Of a stretch of 64,000 nucleotides of DNA, positions 49,287-58,740 are shown in pieces. The stretch is taken from contig CAYVFC010000019.1 in assembly GCA_964450715.1 (NCBI GenBank), forward strand, positions 17,255 to 81,254, read 5' to 3'. The notes under the pieces were generated by a model. The model ran no database searches. It was given only the letters and a program-made list of their open reading frames with translations, and had not been told where the DNA came from. Numbering within the stretch: the stretch's first letter is position 1; every line of letters starts with the position of its first letter. Made by a program: the position numbers and the translations under genes. Origin of the DNA: CAYVFC01 sp964450715 (lineage in GTDB: Bacteria > Myxococcota_A > Polyangia > Polyangiales > JAFGIB01).

Positions 49287-50615
49287 GTGCAGTCGCGGGA
49301 TGATACGGGATTGAAGCAGCTGGGCGCCCGGCTGGCCGGCCTGCAGGACCGGTTGCGCGATCTGGAAGCTCCGGACCGCTTCGAGGTGGGCTGTCGCCGC
49401 TTCCTGGAGGCGACCGAGCGCCCGCCCGGATCCGCGGCAGGCCGGAAGGTCGTTCCCCTGTTCGTCGGCGGAGCGCTGGCCGCGGCCGCGGCCCTGCTCC
49501 TGTTCCTGCAACCGACGAGCCAGCCCGAAGCGCTCTCCTTCACGGTCGGGCAGGGCCGCGAGCCTGGCGTGGCCGAGCGCTGGATCGCGGCGGGCGGGCA
49601 GGGGACGACGCCCATCCGTTTTTCCGATGGAACCGGGGTGCGGCTGGAACCGGGCGCGCGCGCCCGAGTGGCCGCAATCGACCAACGGGGCGCGCGTTTG
49701 ATCCTCGAATCGGGGCGCGCGCGGGTGAACGTCGTACACCGGCAGCACTCCCGCTGGCGTGTCGATGCCGGCCCGTTCGAGGTGCTGGTCACCGGTACGG
49801 CCTTCAGCGTCTACTGGAGCGGGGAGGAACAGCTCTTCGAGCTGGAGATGAGCGAGGGGTCGGTGACCGTGCACGGGCCCGTGCTCAACGGGGGAAACGC
49901 GCTTCGCCGGGGCCAGTCGCTGCGCGTGTCGGTGCCCGAGTCCACCGCGCTCGTGTACGCGGCCGGAGGGCTGCCGGAACGCGGCGCCAGCGATTCCTGG
50001 GTCGAGACGGCTGGCGCGCCCGCGGAGACGGGCGCGGCGACCGCGGAGACCCAAGCCGAGACCGCCGAGACGGCCCCGATCGGGAAGGCGGACGAAAGCC
50101 GCGAGCAGAGGCCGGCCGCGGTTACGGAGAAACCGTCTAGCGAAAGCGAGCGCGGCAATTGGAAAGCGCTGGCGGAAGAGGGTCGTTACGAGGAGGCGCT
50201 GCGAGCGGCCGAGGCCGTAGGCTTTGCTACCCTCTGCAAGCGGCTGGGGCCGGCCGACCTGTTGCGCCTGGCCGAGGCGGCGCGCTTCGCAGGACGAGCA
50301 GCACGGGCCGAGCAGGCGCTGGTCATGCTGCGCGAGCGTTTCGCCAGGAGCCGGCACGCCGCCATCGCCGCCTACACCCTGGGCAGGACGGCCTTCGATC
50401 AGCAGGCTGCGTACGGCAAGGCCGCGCGCTGGTTCGAGACCTACATCGAAGAGCAACCTTCGGGTCCGCTGGCCCGGGAGGCGCTGGGCAGGCTGATGGA
50501 GGCTCGGCAAAGGGCCGGTTTGAAGCAGAAGGCCCGTGCGGCCGCCAGCGACTACCTGCGCCGCTATCCGCAAGGCCCGCACGCGGATATCGCCGCCCGC
50601 CTGGCAGGGCAATGA
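49287..50615 (+). CDS. FecR-domain protein with C-terminal TPR region
   Basis: The product is 442 residues from GTG 49287 (GGAGA 8 bases upstream). The order is: cytoplasmic helical start (TGLKQLGARLAGLQDRLRDL), one span (VPLFVGGALAAAAALLLFLQ), a FecR beta domain (IRFSDGTGVRLEPGARARVA, FEVLVTGTAFSVYW, LEMSEGSVTVHG), an Ala/Thr/Glu linker and TPR-like helices (EGRYEEALRAAEAVG, AAYTLGRTAFDQQAAYGKAA, EQPSGPLAREALGRLMEARQ). FecR proteins usually act as anti-sigma partners, but no sigma gene adjoins it; the nearest is 12.6 kb away. It may instead be a periplasmic scaffold. Confidence 0.82.
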   Translation: MQSRDDTGLKQLGARLAGLQDRLRDLEAPDRFEVGCRRFLEATERPPGSAAGRKVVPLFVGGALAAAAALLLFLQPTSQPEALSFTVGQGREPGVAERWIAAGGQGTTPIRFSDGTGVRLEPGARARVAAIDQRGARLILESGRARVNVVHRQHSRWRVDAGPFEVLVTGTAFSVYWSGEEQLFELEMSEGSVTVHGPVLNGGNALRRGQSLRVSVPESTALVYAAGGLPERGASDSWVETAGAPAETGAATAETQAETAETAPIGKADESREQRPAAVTEKPSSESERGNWKALAEEGRYEEALRAAEAVGFATLCKRLGPADLLRLAEAARFAGRAARAEQALVMLRERFARSRHAAIAAYTLGRTAFDQQAAYGKAARWFETYIEEQPSGPLAREALGRLMEARQRAGLKQKARAAASDYLRRYPQGPHADIAARLAGQ

Positions 50616-50643
50616 GCGCCGGATCCGGTGTAAGCTCAACGGC

Positions 50644-51471
50644 ATGAATCGGTTGGCGTCCAGGGCCGCGGTGCTCTTGCTCGTCTGCTCCAATTCGTTT
50701 TCGGCTGCCGGGTGCGAGCCCGACGGCGAGCCCATCGTACGCCGTATCCGTCAGGGAACCGGCGCCGAGGTGGTGGACGGGGGTGCCGGCAGGCTGAACT
50801 GCGAGCAGAGCGCCCTCTTGCCCGGAACCATCGCCCTGTACTGCTTCGAGGAAGAGGAGGACTTCGACCTGATCTCGGACAGCACGGGAGAGCACCACGC
50901 GAGCATCGTCGGTACCAAGACCCGCCGGGTCAACGGCCCGCTGGGACTGGGGCTGGCGTTGCGCTTTACCGATACCAACTTCTCCACCTACCTGGAGATA
51001 CCCGACTCGGAAGCCTGGGAGCTGGAAGTAGGCTCGATCAGCTTCTGGCTGAAGACGGACACCTGCTCCGACGACAGCCAGGGCATCGTCTCGCGAGATG
51101 CCCGCCACCAGCAGAGCTCCGGCCACTTGACCGTGCGTCTGTCGGCCGACTGCGAGTGGTCGGTCAGCTCGGAGAGCGACGAGGAGCAGGTAGAGGTGCA
51201 GTCGATCAAGCCGCTGGTTCCGGACAGATGGGCGCAGATCACGGTCAACTTCGGCCCCCCCGACCTGGAGCTGTACCTGGACGGCAGGTTGACCGGGAAG
51301 GAATCGGTGCAGTGGGGGATCGAAGGCAATGACAACCCCTGGGTGATCGGGGCGGATCTGCAGGGCTCGGACGAGGGTTCGGCGCTGCCCCCCGGCGATT
51401 TCCTGCGCGGTGGGGCGGTCGATCTTTTACGCATCAGCTCGGAGCGCACTGCCTTTTCCGATCTGGAGTGA
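50644..51471 (+). CDS. Lipoprotein with LamG/concanavalin-like domain
   Basis: ATG 50644 gives 275 residues: signal peptide with lipobox SAAGC (Cys about 24), then a beta-sandwich region typical of LamG-like domains: LALRFTDTNFSTYLEIPDSE, SISFWLKTD, DRWAQITVNFGPPDLELYLD and GRLTGKE. Such domains bind sugars or proteins at the cell surface. It starts 28 bases after the FecR-TPR gene on the same strand and may be cotranscribed. Convergent with the Kazal-like lipoprotein five bases later. Confidence 0.82.
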   Translation: MNRLASRAAVLLLVCSNSFSAAGCEPDGEPIVRRIRQGTGAEVVDGGAGRLNCEQSALLPGTIALYCFEEEEDFDLISDSTGEHHASIVGTKTRRVNGPLGLGLALRFTDTNFSTYLEIPDSEAWELEVGSISFWLKTDTCSDDSQGIVSRDARHQQSSGHLTVRLSADCEWSVSSESDEEQVEVQSIKPLVPDRWAQITVNFGPPDLELYLDGRLTGKESVQWGIEGNDNPWVIGADLQGSDEGSALPPGDFLRGGAVDLLRISSERTAFSDLE

Positions 51472-51476
51472 ACGGG

Positions 51477-52517
51477 TTAGCAGACCGCTCCGTCGGGGAT
51501 GCACGAATATCCCACCCAGCACATCCCGCAGTAGTGGGCCTCCGGGCATCCGTTCTTGCGGCAGTCGTCGGTCAGGCAGGCCTGAAAGGCCGAGCGGCAC
51601 GCCTCCGGATCGTCGAAGGTTGCGGAGCAGTCGGCGCCCACGCAGCCGCACCCGCTGATGCCGAGGCACTCGGAGCCGTTCCACGCCCACCCGAAGAAGG
51701 CGTCGCAATCGCCCTCTCCCACCGCGTCCTGCGCCGCGCAATCGCAGGCGCCCTGGTTGGCGACGTTGACGCCGGCGCCCAGGGCCATGCATTCGTTGCA
51801 GTAGAACTCGCCGTCGCACCCGCATACGCCCGGGCAATCAGCGGTACAGATGACCCCCGAGGCAATGGGCTCGCAAATGCCCTCGGCTAGGCATTCGCCT
51901 TTCTGCTTGGCGCAGTAGCTCCCGGGCGGGCAATCCGCGTCACCCCAGCAGTCCACGGCCGGACAGACGATATCCGGGCAGCCCGCCGTCGAGGCGGCCT
52001 GGCAGACCGGATCCTCGCCCGGGCACTGCTCGCAGCAGATCTGGTCTGCCGCGCAGACGCCGTCGCCGCACTCGATTCCGGGCGGCCCCGCGTCCACGCA
52101 GGCGATGGCCGTGCACCCCTGGCCGGGCAGGGTGCATGTGCCGCAGCTCGCGTTGCAGCAGACCAGACCGGGCGCGCAGGTCACCGGTCCGCACGGCACC
52201 CCCTCTCCGCTCGAGCCCGCGTTTCCTCCGCCCGCGCCTGCTCCCGCGCCAGCCTCCGCTCCACCCGTGCCGCCGGTTCCGGCCTCGCCGGTTCCGGCGA
52301 TCCCGCCGCCAATTCCCGATCCCGCGAAACCGCTCGACCCGGCAGTGCTCCCGCCGCTGCTTCCGCCCGTGACAGAGCCGCCCGTACCCGCGTTTTCGCT
52401 ACCGCCGCTACCGCCCGTGCCGGCTTGTCCGCCGCCGCTCCCGCTCATCTCGCTGTAACAGCCGGTCGAGAGGAACAGTAGAGAGGTGAAGCATAAAGCT
52501 TTGAAGCCGTTTCTCAT
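51477..52517 (-). CDS. Cys-rich lipoprotein with a Kazal-like domain
   Basis: ATG 52517 (GAGGAGG 7 bases upstream) gives 346 residues: lipobox STGC, Gly/Ser-rich spacer to about residue 110, then Cys-rich modules (CAPGLVCCNASC, GDGVCAADQICCEQCPGED, CPPGSYCAKQKGEC) and a Kazal-type segment CPGVCGCDGEFYCNECMALG plus AGVNVANQGACD. Kazal domains normally inhibit serine proteases through a loop ahead of the PVCG-type motif; here that loop is CTADC. The C-terminus has two further Cys modules (CGCVGADCSATFDDPEACRS). A secreted protease inhibitor is plausible, not proven. Confidence 0.8.
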   Translation of the reverse strand: MRNGFKALCFTSLLFLSTGCYSEMSGSGGGQAGTGGSGGSENAGTGGSVTGGSSGGSTAGSSGFAGSGIGGGIAGTGEAGTGGTGGAEAGAGAGAGGGNAGSSGEGVPCGPVTCAPGLVCCNASCGTCTLPGQGCTAIACVDAGPPGIECGDGVCAADQICCEQCPGEDPVCQAASTAGCPDIVCPAVDCWGDADCPPGSYCAKQKGECLAEGICEPIASGVICTADCPGVCGCDGEFYCNECMALGAGVNVANQGACDCAAQDAVGEGDCDAFFGWAWNGSECLGISGCGCVGADCSATFDDPEACRSAFQACLTDDCRKNGCPEAHYCGMCWVGYSCIPDGAVC

Positions 52518-52903
52518 GGCGTGCCTCCTCTGGACCGGATGACCGGTATTCGGTCGGGGCTCGCTTCGGTTTTCGAACGCCCCCTCTGACATCGCCATAC
52601 CGAATTCCAGCACCTCTCCTCAACCTAGCGGAAAGGACGCAGGTCCGCCAGCCGCGGTATTTCCGGGCGCTCGCCGGTCCGCCCGGCATGAGTCTCAAAC
52701 GCGGGTCGGGCCAGGCGGGGCACTGCGACCTCGACGGGTGGCGTCTTCCCATGGGTTCCCGGAAAAATATGAGCCGTAGCAGTCGCCATGCTGCACTTGG
52801 TTCGGAGATGGAGCGGAGCCGGCGGTCGCGATTCGACGAAATGGTGGTCGGGGGTAAGGCGACGTCGCGCATGTAGGGCCGGGTAGCACTTCAGGAGGAC
52901 AAA
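52518..52903. other. Divergent intergenic region
   Basis: About 385 bases between the Kazal-like lipoprotein (minus) and the calcium-repeat protein (plus). The frames here have no family signal. Promoters for both genes must lie here; I could not pick convincing -35/-10 pairs. Confidence 0.5.
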
Positions 52904-54253
52904 ATGAGGAGAATCTGGGAGCTGGTGAGTTACGGATTGCTGGGGATGTTGTTCTTCTTGCCGTCGCACTCGTCGGGGCAATCGTCCCCTTCCTTTGAAT
53001 GCGACAACCGGTTCGGTGACTGCGGTACCCCGGAGACCAGCGGTGGTGGTGGTGGCGGCGGAGGAGGCGCCATCCTCATCGCCAATACCGACCTGGGCGA
53101 CACCTACCAGTTCGCGGACGACTTCGACAACGACGGCATCGAGGATCCGTCGGACAACTGCGTGCGCGTGCGCAACGCCGACCAGGCCGATGCGGACGGC
53201 GACCTGGTGGGGGACGCCTGTGACAACTGCCTGGATACCTCCAACGAGGATCAGTCGGACATCGATGGCGACCGCTTGGGAGACGCCTGCGACGGCGATA
53301 TGGACCAAGATGGGGTGGACAACGGCGTGGACAACTGCCCCGAATTGCCCAACCTGCCGGATGATAACGGCGAGCAGCCCGATCTGGACGGGGACGGAGA
53401 GGGCGACGCCTGCGACGAGGACATCGACGGCGACGGCCAGAACAACGTCGAGGACAGCTGCCCCATGTTGGCGGGCACCGAGGCGGACGAATCGAACCAG
53501 GAGCAGTGTCAGCCCGACTCGGACGGCGACGGCATCCCGGATGTGAACGATCTATGCCCGGGGATCTTCGAGTCCGAGCAGCACGATCAGGACGGCGATG
53601 AGCGCGGCGACGCCTGCGACTCCGACATCGACGACGACGGTATCATCAACGAGCTGGACAACTGCCTGGAGGCGGACAACCCGGACCAGGCGGACGACGA
53701 CCGGGACGGCGAGGGCGACGCCTGCGATTCGAACGGCTACTGTTACGTGGTGTTCGGCGACGTGGAGAACTGCCTGGATCCGGAAGCCCTGCTCAAGGCC
53801 TACGCGCCCTCGCTGTTGGCCGAGACCGGCAACCGCGTACGGCTCGCTTTCTTCCTCAACCGCGAGGACCAGCCGATACAGTACAGCTGGACCGTGATCA
53901 AGAAGCCGAGCGGTTCGGACGCCACGGTGACCAATCCGCGGGGCGCGGCCGACGAGTCGGTGGACTACGAGTACGTGTACGACTCGGAGAAGATCTCCAG
54001 CTTCAAGCCGGATCGCGAGGGCGAGTACCAGATCCGCATCGCGGTGGAAACGGTCGGTGCGGACAACCTGACCGGCGAGGTAGGGGCGCGAGCCGAGCAC
54101 GTGATGACCCTGATCGCCGAGGGAGATGACGTGAGCTCCGGCGGCAGCACCTGCTCGGTATCTTCGGGAGCCGGCGGAAGCGGAACGGGCGCGATCCTGT
54201 TCGCGGTCTCGGCCATGCTGCTTGCCGTCAGGCGTCGCCGGCGCGTACTATGA
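52904..54253 (+). CDS. Calcium-repeat (TSP type 3) surface protein with MYXO-CTERM-like tail
   Basis: The 449-residue protein has a signal peptide (YGLLGMLFFLPSHSSGQ), a poly-Gly run, seven or eight thrombospondin type 3 repeats (DFDNDGIEDPSDNCVRVRNA, DADGDLVGDACDNC, DIDGDRLGDACD), a beta domain of about 110 residues (RLAFFLNREDQPIQYSWTVI), and a C-terminal signal: GSTCSVSSGAGGSGTGAILF, hydrophobic span, RRRRR. That order of Cys, Gly-rich run, span and Arg cluster is the MYXO-CTERM pattern for cleavage and surface anchoring by a myxosortase. Ribosome site AGGAGG precedes ATG 52904. Confidence 0.88.
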   Translation: MRRIWELVSYGLLGMLFFLPSHSSGQSSPSFECDNRFGDCGTPETSGGGGGGGGGAILIANTDLGDTYQFADDFDNDGIEDPSDNCVRVRNADQADADGDLVGDACDNCLDTSNEDQSDIDGDRLGDACDGDMDQDGVDNGVDNCPELPNLPDDNGEQPDLDGDGEGDACDEDIDGDGQNNVEDSCPMLAGTEADESNQEQCQPDSDGDGIPDVNDLCPGIFESEQHDQDGDERGDACDSDIDDDGIINELDNCLEADNPDQADDDRDGEGDACDSNGYCYVVFGDVENCLDPEALLKAYAPSLLAETGNRVRLAFFLNREDQPIQYSWTVIKKPSGSDATVTNPRGAADESVDYEYVYDSEKISSFKPDREGEYQIRIAVETVGADNLTGEVGARAEHVMTLIAEGDDVSSGGSTCSVSSGAGGSGTGAILFAVSAMLLAVRRRRRVL

Positions 54254-54372
54254 AGGCGCGCGCGGGGTTATCGCCCGGACGGGATGCGACCATGTGAGCG
54301 GTCTTCCGCGCGGCCCGTTTCGCCGCTTTCGCTCCCGCCGCGCGCGCCCCGCGGGTAGAACCGAGTACCTGG

Positions 54373-56691
54373 ATGGGTGAATCGCGGCGGATACGGGTAA
54401 GAGAAGCGGATTCGAAGTCCCTTCGATTCGGGGCTTTACACCCACTTTTTGCTGCTCTGCTGGCTCTGGCGGCGCTGGCCACCTGCACGGACGCCAGCCT
54501 GCAGCCGGCCGACCCCGAGCCCCCTCCGACCCTGGACAACCTGCTCACCGTCAGAGGCGAGCACTGCGTTCAACCGGACGCTACGGTCGAGTTCCCGGTC
54601 AAGGTGCTGCTGATCGTGGACCAATCGGCCTCGCTGCAGTGTACCGATCCGCAGAACCGGCGCTTCAACGCGCTGGACGACTTGCTGGACCGGCTCTTCA
54701 GCGGCCCGTCAACCCGCATCGGCGTGATCGGATTCTCGTCATGGACCAGCATGACGCCCTTCACCAATGATCGGGGGACGGTCTGGAGCGCGGCCGGCCC
54801 GGACGCGCGGGCGGGCGGCACGGCCACCGACTACCAGGGTGCGCTGGCCACCGCCATTCGCGTGGTCGAGCAGGATATCGTGCAGAGCCGTAGAGAGGAC
54901 GCGGGCGCGCCGGCCCGCACCCGCTACGTGGTGGCCTTCGTCAGCGACGGGATTCCCGAGCCCCGCTGCAACTCGGGCTGCGAGGATGACGGCCTCAACT
55001 GCGCGGACGGCGAGGACAACGACGGGGACGGGCAGATCGACGGCGCGGACGGCGACTGCGACAACATCGGTGACAACCTGTTGCATCCGGACAACCTCTA
55101 CGGGATCTGCAACACCACCGAGGACATCAGCGAGCTACAGGAGAACGCGGAGTACCCCGAGTACAGCGATTTCGAGGCCATCTGTCCGGCCTACAACCAG
55201 GACGACCAGATCATGCACCGGGTCAGCGAGCTGATGACGCTCAAGGATATCTACTCCGTGGGCGACGTCACCCTGCATACGGTATTCCTCTTCTCCAGCC
55301 AGAACGTGGCGGATTCGATCTGCGAGCCTTTTTTTGCCGACTTCGCCTACGATCAGGAGCAGGCGCGTATCCTGCTGCGAGCCATGGCCGCCGGGGGCGG
55401 CGGCGTCTTCCGGGACGTCAACCTGACCACCGCCGCGGAGGACAACTTCCTGCGCTTCGATTTCAACTCGCTGCAGGCGCCGCAGTGGAGCAGCTCCTTT
55501 TTGGCCATCGATCAGCAGGCGCGCGTGGTGACCGAGGGGGTGGCGCCCGACACGGACGCGGACGGGCTCCCGGACGAGCGGGAGCGGGAGCTGGGCACCG
55601 ATTTCAAAGCGCGCGACTCCGACGGGGACCTCTACTCCGATCTATTCGAGCTCAAGCTGGAGGATTCGGGGTTCGACCCGCTCGATCCCTCGGCTCCGGC
55701 CGTACCCTGCGCCGAACAGTCGGACCTGGACGGCGACGGGCTGCTCGATTGCGAGGAGGCGGTGGTGGAGACCGACGCGCGCCATCCGGACGGCGACGGC
55801 GACGGGATCTTCGACTGGTTGGAGCTGGTGTCGGGCACCGATCCCGTGGTCAGCGACGCGCTGGAGGACGTGGACTTCGACGGCAACCTCAACGGCGAGG
55901 AGATCAAAGGGGGGACCGATCCGCTCACCCCGGACCCGGACCGCTTTCGCGACTCGCGCATCGAGTACGGGAGAACCGATCTCGGCACGAGGGAGGTGGA
56001 GATCTGGGGCAGCAACCGGACCGAGCAGCGGCGCTGTTCGCTCTTCGAAGTGCGCGACATCCAGCTGGTCGCCACCCCGGTGGTCCCGGATAGAGGTTTG
56101 AACCGTATTCTGTTCTACGCCCAGGAACAGCCGGCCCAGCTGGCGGGCGCGCGCTCCGAGACCTACGTGGCCTGCTTTGAGGTATTCTACCGCGGGCCCA
56201 CCAGCAAGGATCCGGAGAGCGGGATCATCGACGTGTCGACCGACGCCTGGCGGGAGACCCTGCTGGGCATCCAGGACGAGATCGATGATCTGGGCAAGTG
56301 CGACTGGTTCGAGGGCAGGAGCGAACAGCGCCAGCGCATCCGCCAGGTGATCGAGCAGTGTTTGCCCGAGGGGATACAGCTCGGCAAGTACGAGTTCCCG
56401 CGCGATGAGGTGGTAGCCCTGTTGCACCGCTACGTGGCGGAGAACAACGCGGTCAACCTGCCGCGCTCCTCCTCGCAGCTGTTCGTGAACATCGAGCGTT
56501 TCGATCCGGACCGCCACTGCCATCGGCCCTGGGAGCTCGACTACCTCTTCGAGCTGTTCGGCCTCATCACCGAGGCCTGCAACAGCTGCGACGGCGTACA
56601 GCCCGGCGACGAGCCGCCCGAGCCGGAGGGAGCGGACGCAGGAGCGGAAGAGGAAGGTCCGAACGTTTGCTGCTATACCATGGGCGGATAG
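54373..56691 (+). CDS. vWA lipoprotein with calcium repeats and a shared C-terminal domain
   Basis: The 772-residue protein has a Cys (residue 38) after the hydrophobic segment ALLALAALATC, a vWA domain with an intact metal motif DQSAS (residues 83-87), RIGVIGFSS and YVVAFVSDG, a Cys-rich insert with DNDGDGQIDGADGDCDN, calcium repeats (DTDADGLPDERERELGTDF, DLDGDGLLDCEEAVV) and the shared domain (DNA 56035-56250: CSLFEVRDI ... GLNRILFY ... YVACFEVFY). About 150 further residues (SEQRQRIRQVIEQCLPEGIQ) complete it. Likely a surface adhesin. The next paralogue starts 18 bases later. Confidence 0.85.
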   Translation: MGESRRIRVREADSKSLRFGALHPLFAALLALAALATCTDASLQPADPEPPPTLDNLLTVRGEHCVQPDATVEFPVKVLLIVDQSASLQCTDPQNRRFNALDDLLDRLFSGPSTRIGVIGFSSWTSMTPFTNDRGTVWSAAGPDARAGGTATDYQGALATAIRVVEQDIVQSRREDAGAPARTRYVVAFVSDGIPEPRCNSGCEDDGLNCADGEDNDGDGQIDGADGDCDNIGDNLLHPDNLYGICNTTEDISELQENAEYPEYSDFEAICPAYNQDDQIMHRVSELMTLKDIYSVGDVTLHTVFLFSSQNVADSICEPFFADFAYDQEQARILLRAMAAGGGGVFRDVNLTTAAEDNFLRFDFNSLQAPQWSSSFLAIDQQARVVTEGVAPDTDADGLPDERERELGTDFKARDSDGDLYSDLFELKLEDSGFDPLDPSAPAVPCAEQSDLDGDGLLDCEEAVVETDARHPDGDGDGIFDWLELVSGTDPVVSDALEDVDFDGNLNGEEIKGGTDPLTPDPDRFRDSRIEYGRTDLGTREVEIWGSNRTEQRRCSLFEVRDIQLVATPVVPDRGLNRILFYAQEQPAQLAGARSETYVACFEVFYRGPTSKDPESGIIDVSTDAWRETLLGIQDEIDDLGKCDWFEGRSEQRQRIRQVIEQCLPEGIQLGKYEFPRDEVVALLHRYVAENNAVNLPRSSSQLFVNIERFDPDRHCHRPWELDYLFELFGLITEACNSCDGVQPGDEPPEPEGADAGAEEEGPNVCCYTMGG

Positions 56692-56709
56692 ACCCGGAGC
56701 TCGCGCAGA

Positions 56710-58740
56710 TTGGATAGACGGCGGACGCGATCGAGGACGTTGTGCATGGTGGCGACGGCGCTTCTGGCGGGCGTCCTACCGGCCTGTACCGACGCCGGCC
56801 TGGAGCAGATGGAGGCGGCGCTTCCCTTTCGCGACGACAAGTTCCGCGCCGCCGGCAGCCTCTGCACCGCCTCGCCGGAGAGCAAGCTGCTACCGCTGCG
56901 GGTGCTCTTCGTGGTGGACGCCTCCGAATCGATGCGGGTCACCGATCCGGGCGATCCGGTCACCGAGGAGACAGGGCGCGAGCGAGCTGTGCAGGAGGCA
57001 TGGGAGAGCGTCCTGGAGGGAGGGCCCGAAGGGGTGCGGGTAGGCATCGTGCGCTTCTCGGCCGAGGCGCGCAGCGAGACGCAACACTGGGACAGCGACC
57101 CGCCGGAAGGGCCGCCCGACTCTTACTTTACCACCGACCGGGTCAAGCTGGAGGCGGGCACGACGGCGCTACGCTACACCGACCGCACCACCCATTACCT
57201 CAACGCGCTATCGGAGGCCTACTTCGAGCTGCGTACGGAGATGATGGCCGCGGAATTGGTCAGCCTGCCGCTCAGCAAGTACGTGGTGATCTTCGTTTCC
57301 GACGGCTTGCCCGACACCGACAGCAGCGCGGCGCTTACCAACAGCGAGGAGAATATCCTGGAGGCGGTCGACCAGCTGCGGGAGCTCGGCGAGCTGTTCC
57401 ACGTGGGGGAGCTGCAGTTCCACACGGCTTACATCTCTGCCGGAGAAGGGCCGGCGCGCGACCGGGGGGCGCAGGAGCTGCTGAAGAAGATGGCGGAGGT
57501 AGGCAACGGCACCTTTCGCAGCTTCCCCAGCGGCGAGTCGCTCAACTTCCTGCACGTGGACTTCACCGTGGTTCGCCGCGTCTTCACCCTCAAGACCCTT
57601 TCGGCCATCAACATCAACAGCGTTCTGGACCGGGACCAGATCACGCAGTATCTGCGCCGTGCCGAGGAGGAGGTCGAAGGCGAGGGCGAAGCGGACGGAG
57701 GCGTGGACGCCGAGCGCGCCGACGCCGGGGTAGAGGACGGCGAGCCCGATGAGGATTTTCTACGCCTTTTCGTGGATGTTGACGGGAACGGGCTGCCGGC
57801 CTGCGGGGAGTTCCTGGTGGACACCGACTCCGACGGCCTGGCCGACCTGACCGAGAGAGAGCTGGGGACGAACCCGCTGCTCAGGGACAGCGACGACGAC
57901 GGGCTCAACGACAGGCTGGAATGGAAGCTCATCTCCTCGGGCATGGATCCGGTCGAGCCGGACGACGACTGCCTGCTGGCCGAGCAGTGCCTGGACGAGG
58001 ATAGCGACGGGTTCTGCGACTGCCTGCTGGACGCCGACGCGAACGGCGTGTGCGACTGCGAGGTCGATCCGGACGTGCCCTGCCACGACGACGCCGGGCA
58101 CGATTGTCTGGACGAGGACGAGGACGGGTGGTGCGACTGTCCGGATCTCAACCGCGACGAGCGCTGCGACTACGACGATAAAGACCTGGACGGGCTCAAC
58201 GACTGCGAGGAGGTCTTTTACGGAACCGCTCAGAACGGCGACGACAGCGACGCCGACGGCCTGCCCGACTGGATGGAGGTGCACGTGCAGAGCGATCCGG
58301 TCGAGGCGGACCGTTCCGACGACGTGGACTGGGACCATACCCCGAACGGAACCGAGGTGCTATCGGGCACCGATCCGTGGTGCGACGAGTCGCGTTTCCG
58401 CTCCCTGGTCTCCATCCAGAACCGGGTGGATACCGTGGGGCTGTTCGAGGGCGTCACCTGTTACGACTTCGAGGTCAAGAATATCACCGTATTGCCGACC
58501 GCCGGCAATCCGGCCGATCTCTATCCGGGCAACGGCTGGAACCGGATCCTGCTCTACGCGGGCGAGGTCTCTTTCGATGCTCCGGACTCCTACCCTTTTT
58601 ACCGTATCGCCTGCGTCATGGTTCGTTACGATCCGGACGGAAACTACAAGAATCCCCCCTCGGGGCGCATTCGCCTGACCGAGGAGGATTTTATAGATGC
58701 GAGCGAGTTCGATGAAGAAGAGCACTGCATCTGGCCGTGA
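56710..58740 (+). CDS. vWA lipoprotein with calcium repeats and a shared C-terminal domain
   Basis: The 676-residue protein has a basic start, lipobox LPAC (Cys 26), vWA with metal motif DASES (70-74), VGIVRFSAEA and YVVIFVSDGLPD, an acidic linker, calcium repeats (DTDSDGLADLTERELGTNP, DSDDDGLNDRLEW) and Cys-rich DCxxD repeats (DEDSDGFCDCLLDADANGVC). The shared domain is at the C-terminus (DNA 58459-58737: CYDFEVKNI ... GWNRILLYAGE ... YRIACVMVRY). The start is a TTG at 56710; an ATG at 56746 would give a short signal. Its 3' end overlaps the next gene by 44 bases. Confidence 0.85.
   Translation: MDRRRTRSRTLCMVATALLAGVLPACTDAGLEQMEAALPFRDDKFRAAGSLCTASPESKLLPLRVLFVVDASESMRVTDPGDPVTEETGRERAVQEAWESVLEGGPEGVRVGIVRFSAEARSETQHWDSDPPEGPPDSYFTTDRVKLEAGTTALRYTDRTTHYLNALSEAYFELRTEMMAAELVSLPLSKYVVIFVSDGLPDTDSSAALTNSEENILEAVDQLRELGELFHVGELQFHTAYISAGEGPARDRGAQELLKKMAEVGNGTFRSFPSGESLNFLHVDFTVVRRVFTLKTLSAININSVLDRDQITQYLRRAEEEVEGEGEADGGVDAERADAGVEDGEPDEDFLRLFVDVDGNGLPACGEFLVDTDSDGLADLTERELGTNPLLRDSDDDGLNDRLEWKLISSGMDPVEPDDDCLLAEQCLDEDSDGFCDCLLDADANGVCDCEVDPDVPCHDDAGHDCLDEDEDGWCDCPDLNRDERCDYDDKDLDGLNDCEEVFYGTAQNGDDSDADGLPDWMEVHVQSDPVEADRSDDVDWDHTPNGTEVLSGTDPWCDESRFRSLVSIQNRVDTVGLFEGVTCYDFEVKNITVLPTAGNPADLYPGNGWNRILLYAGEVSFDAPDSYPFYRIACVMVRYDPDGNYKNPPSGRIRLTEEDFIDASEFDEEEHCIWP

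Noticed and set aside
48567..50735. 722-residue minus-strand frame
   Set aside because: Only the last 174 codons form a protein with a signal peptide; the rest is antisense to the FecR gene.
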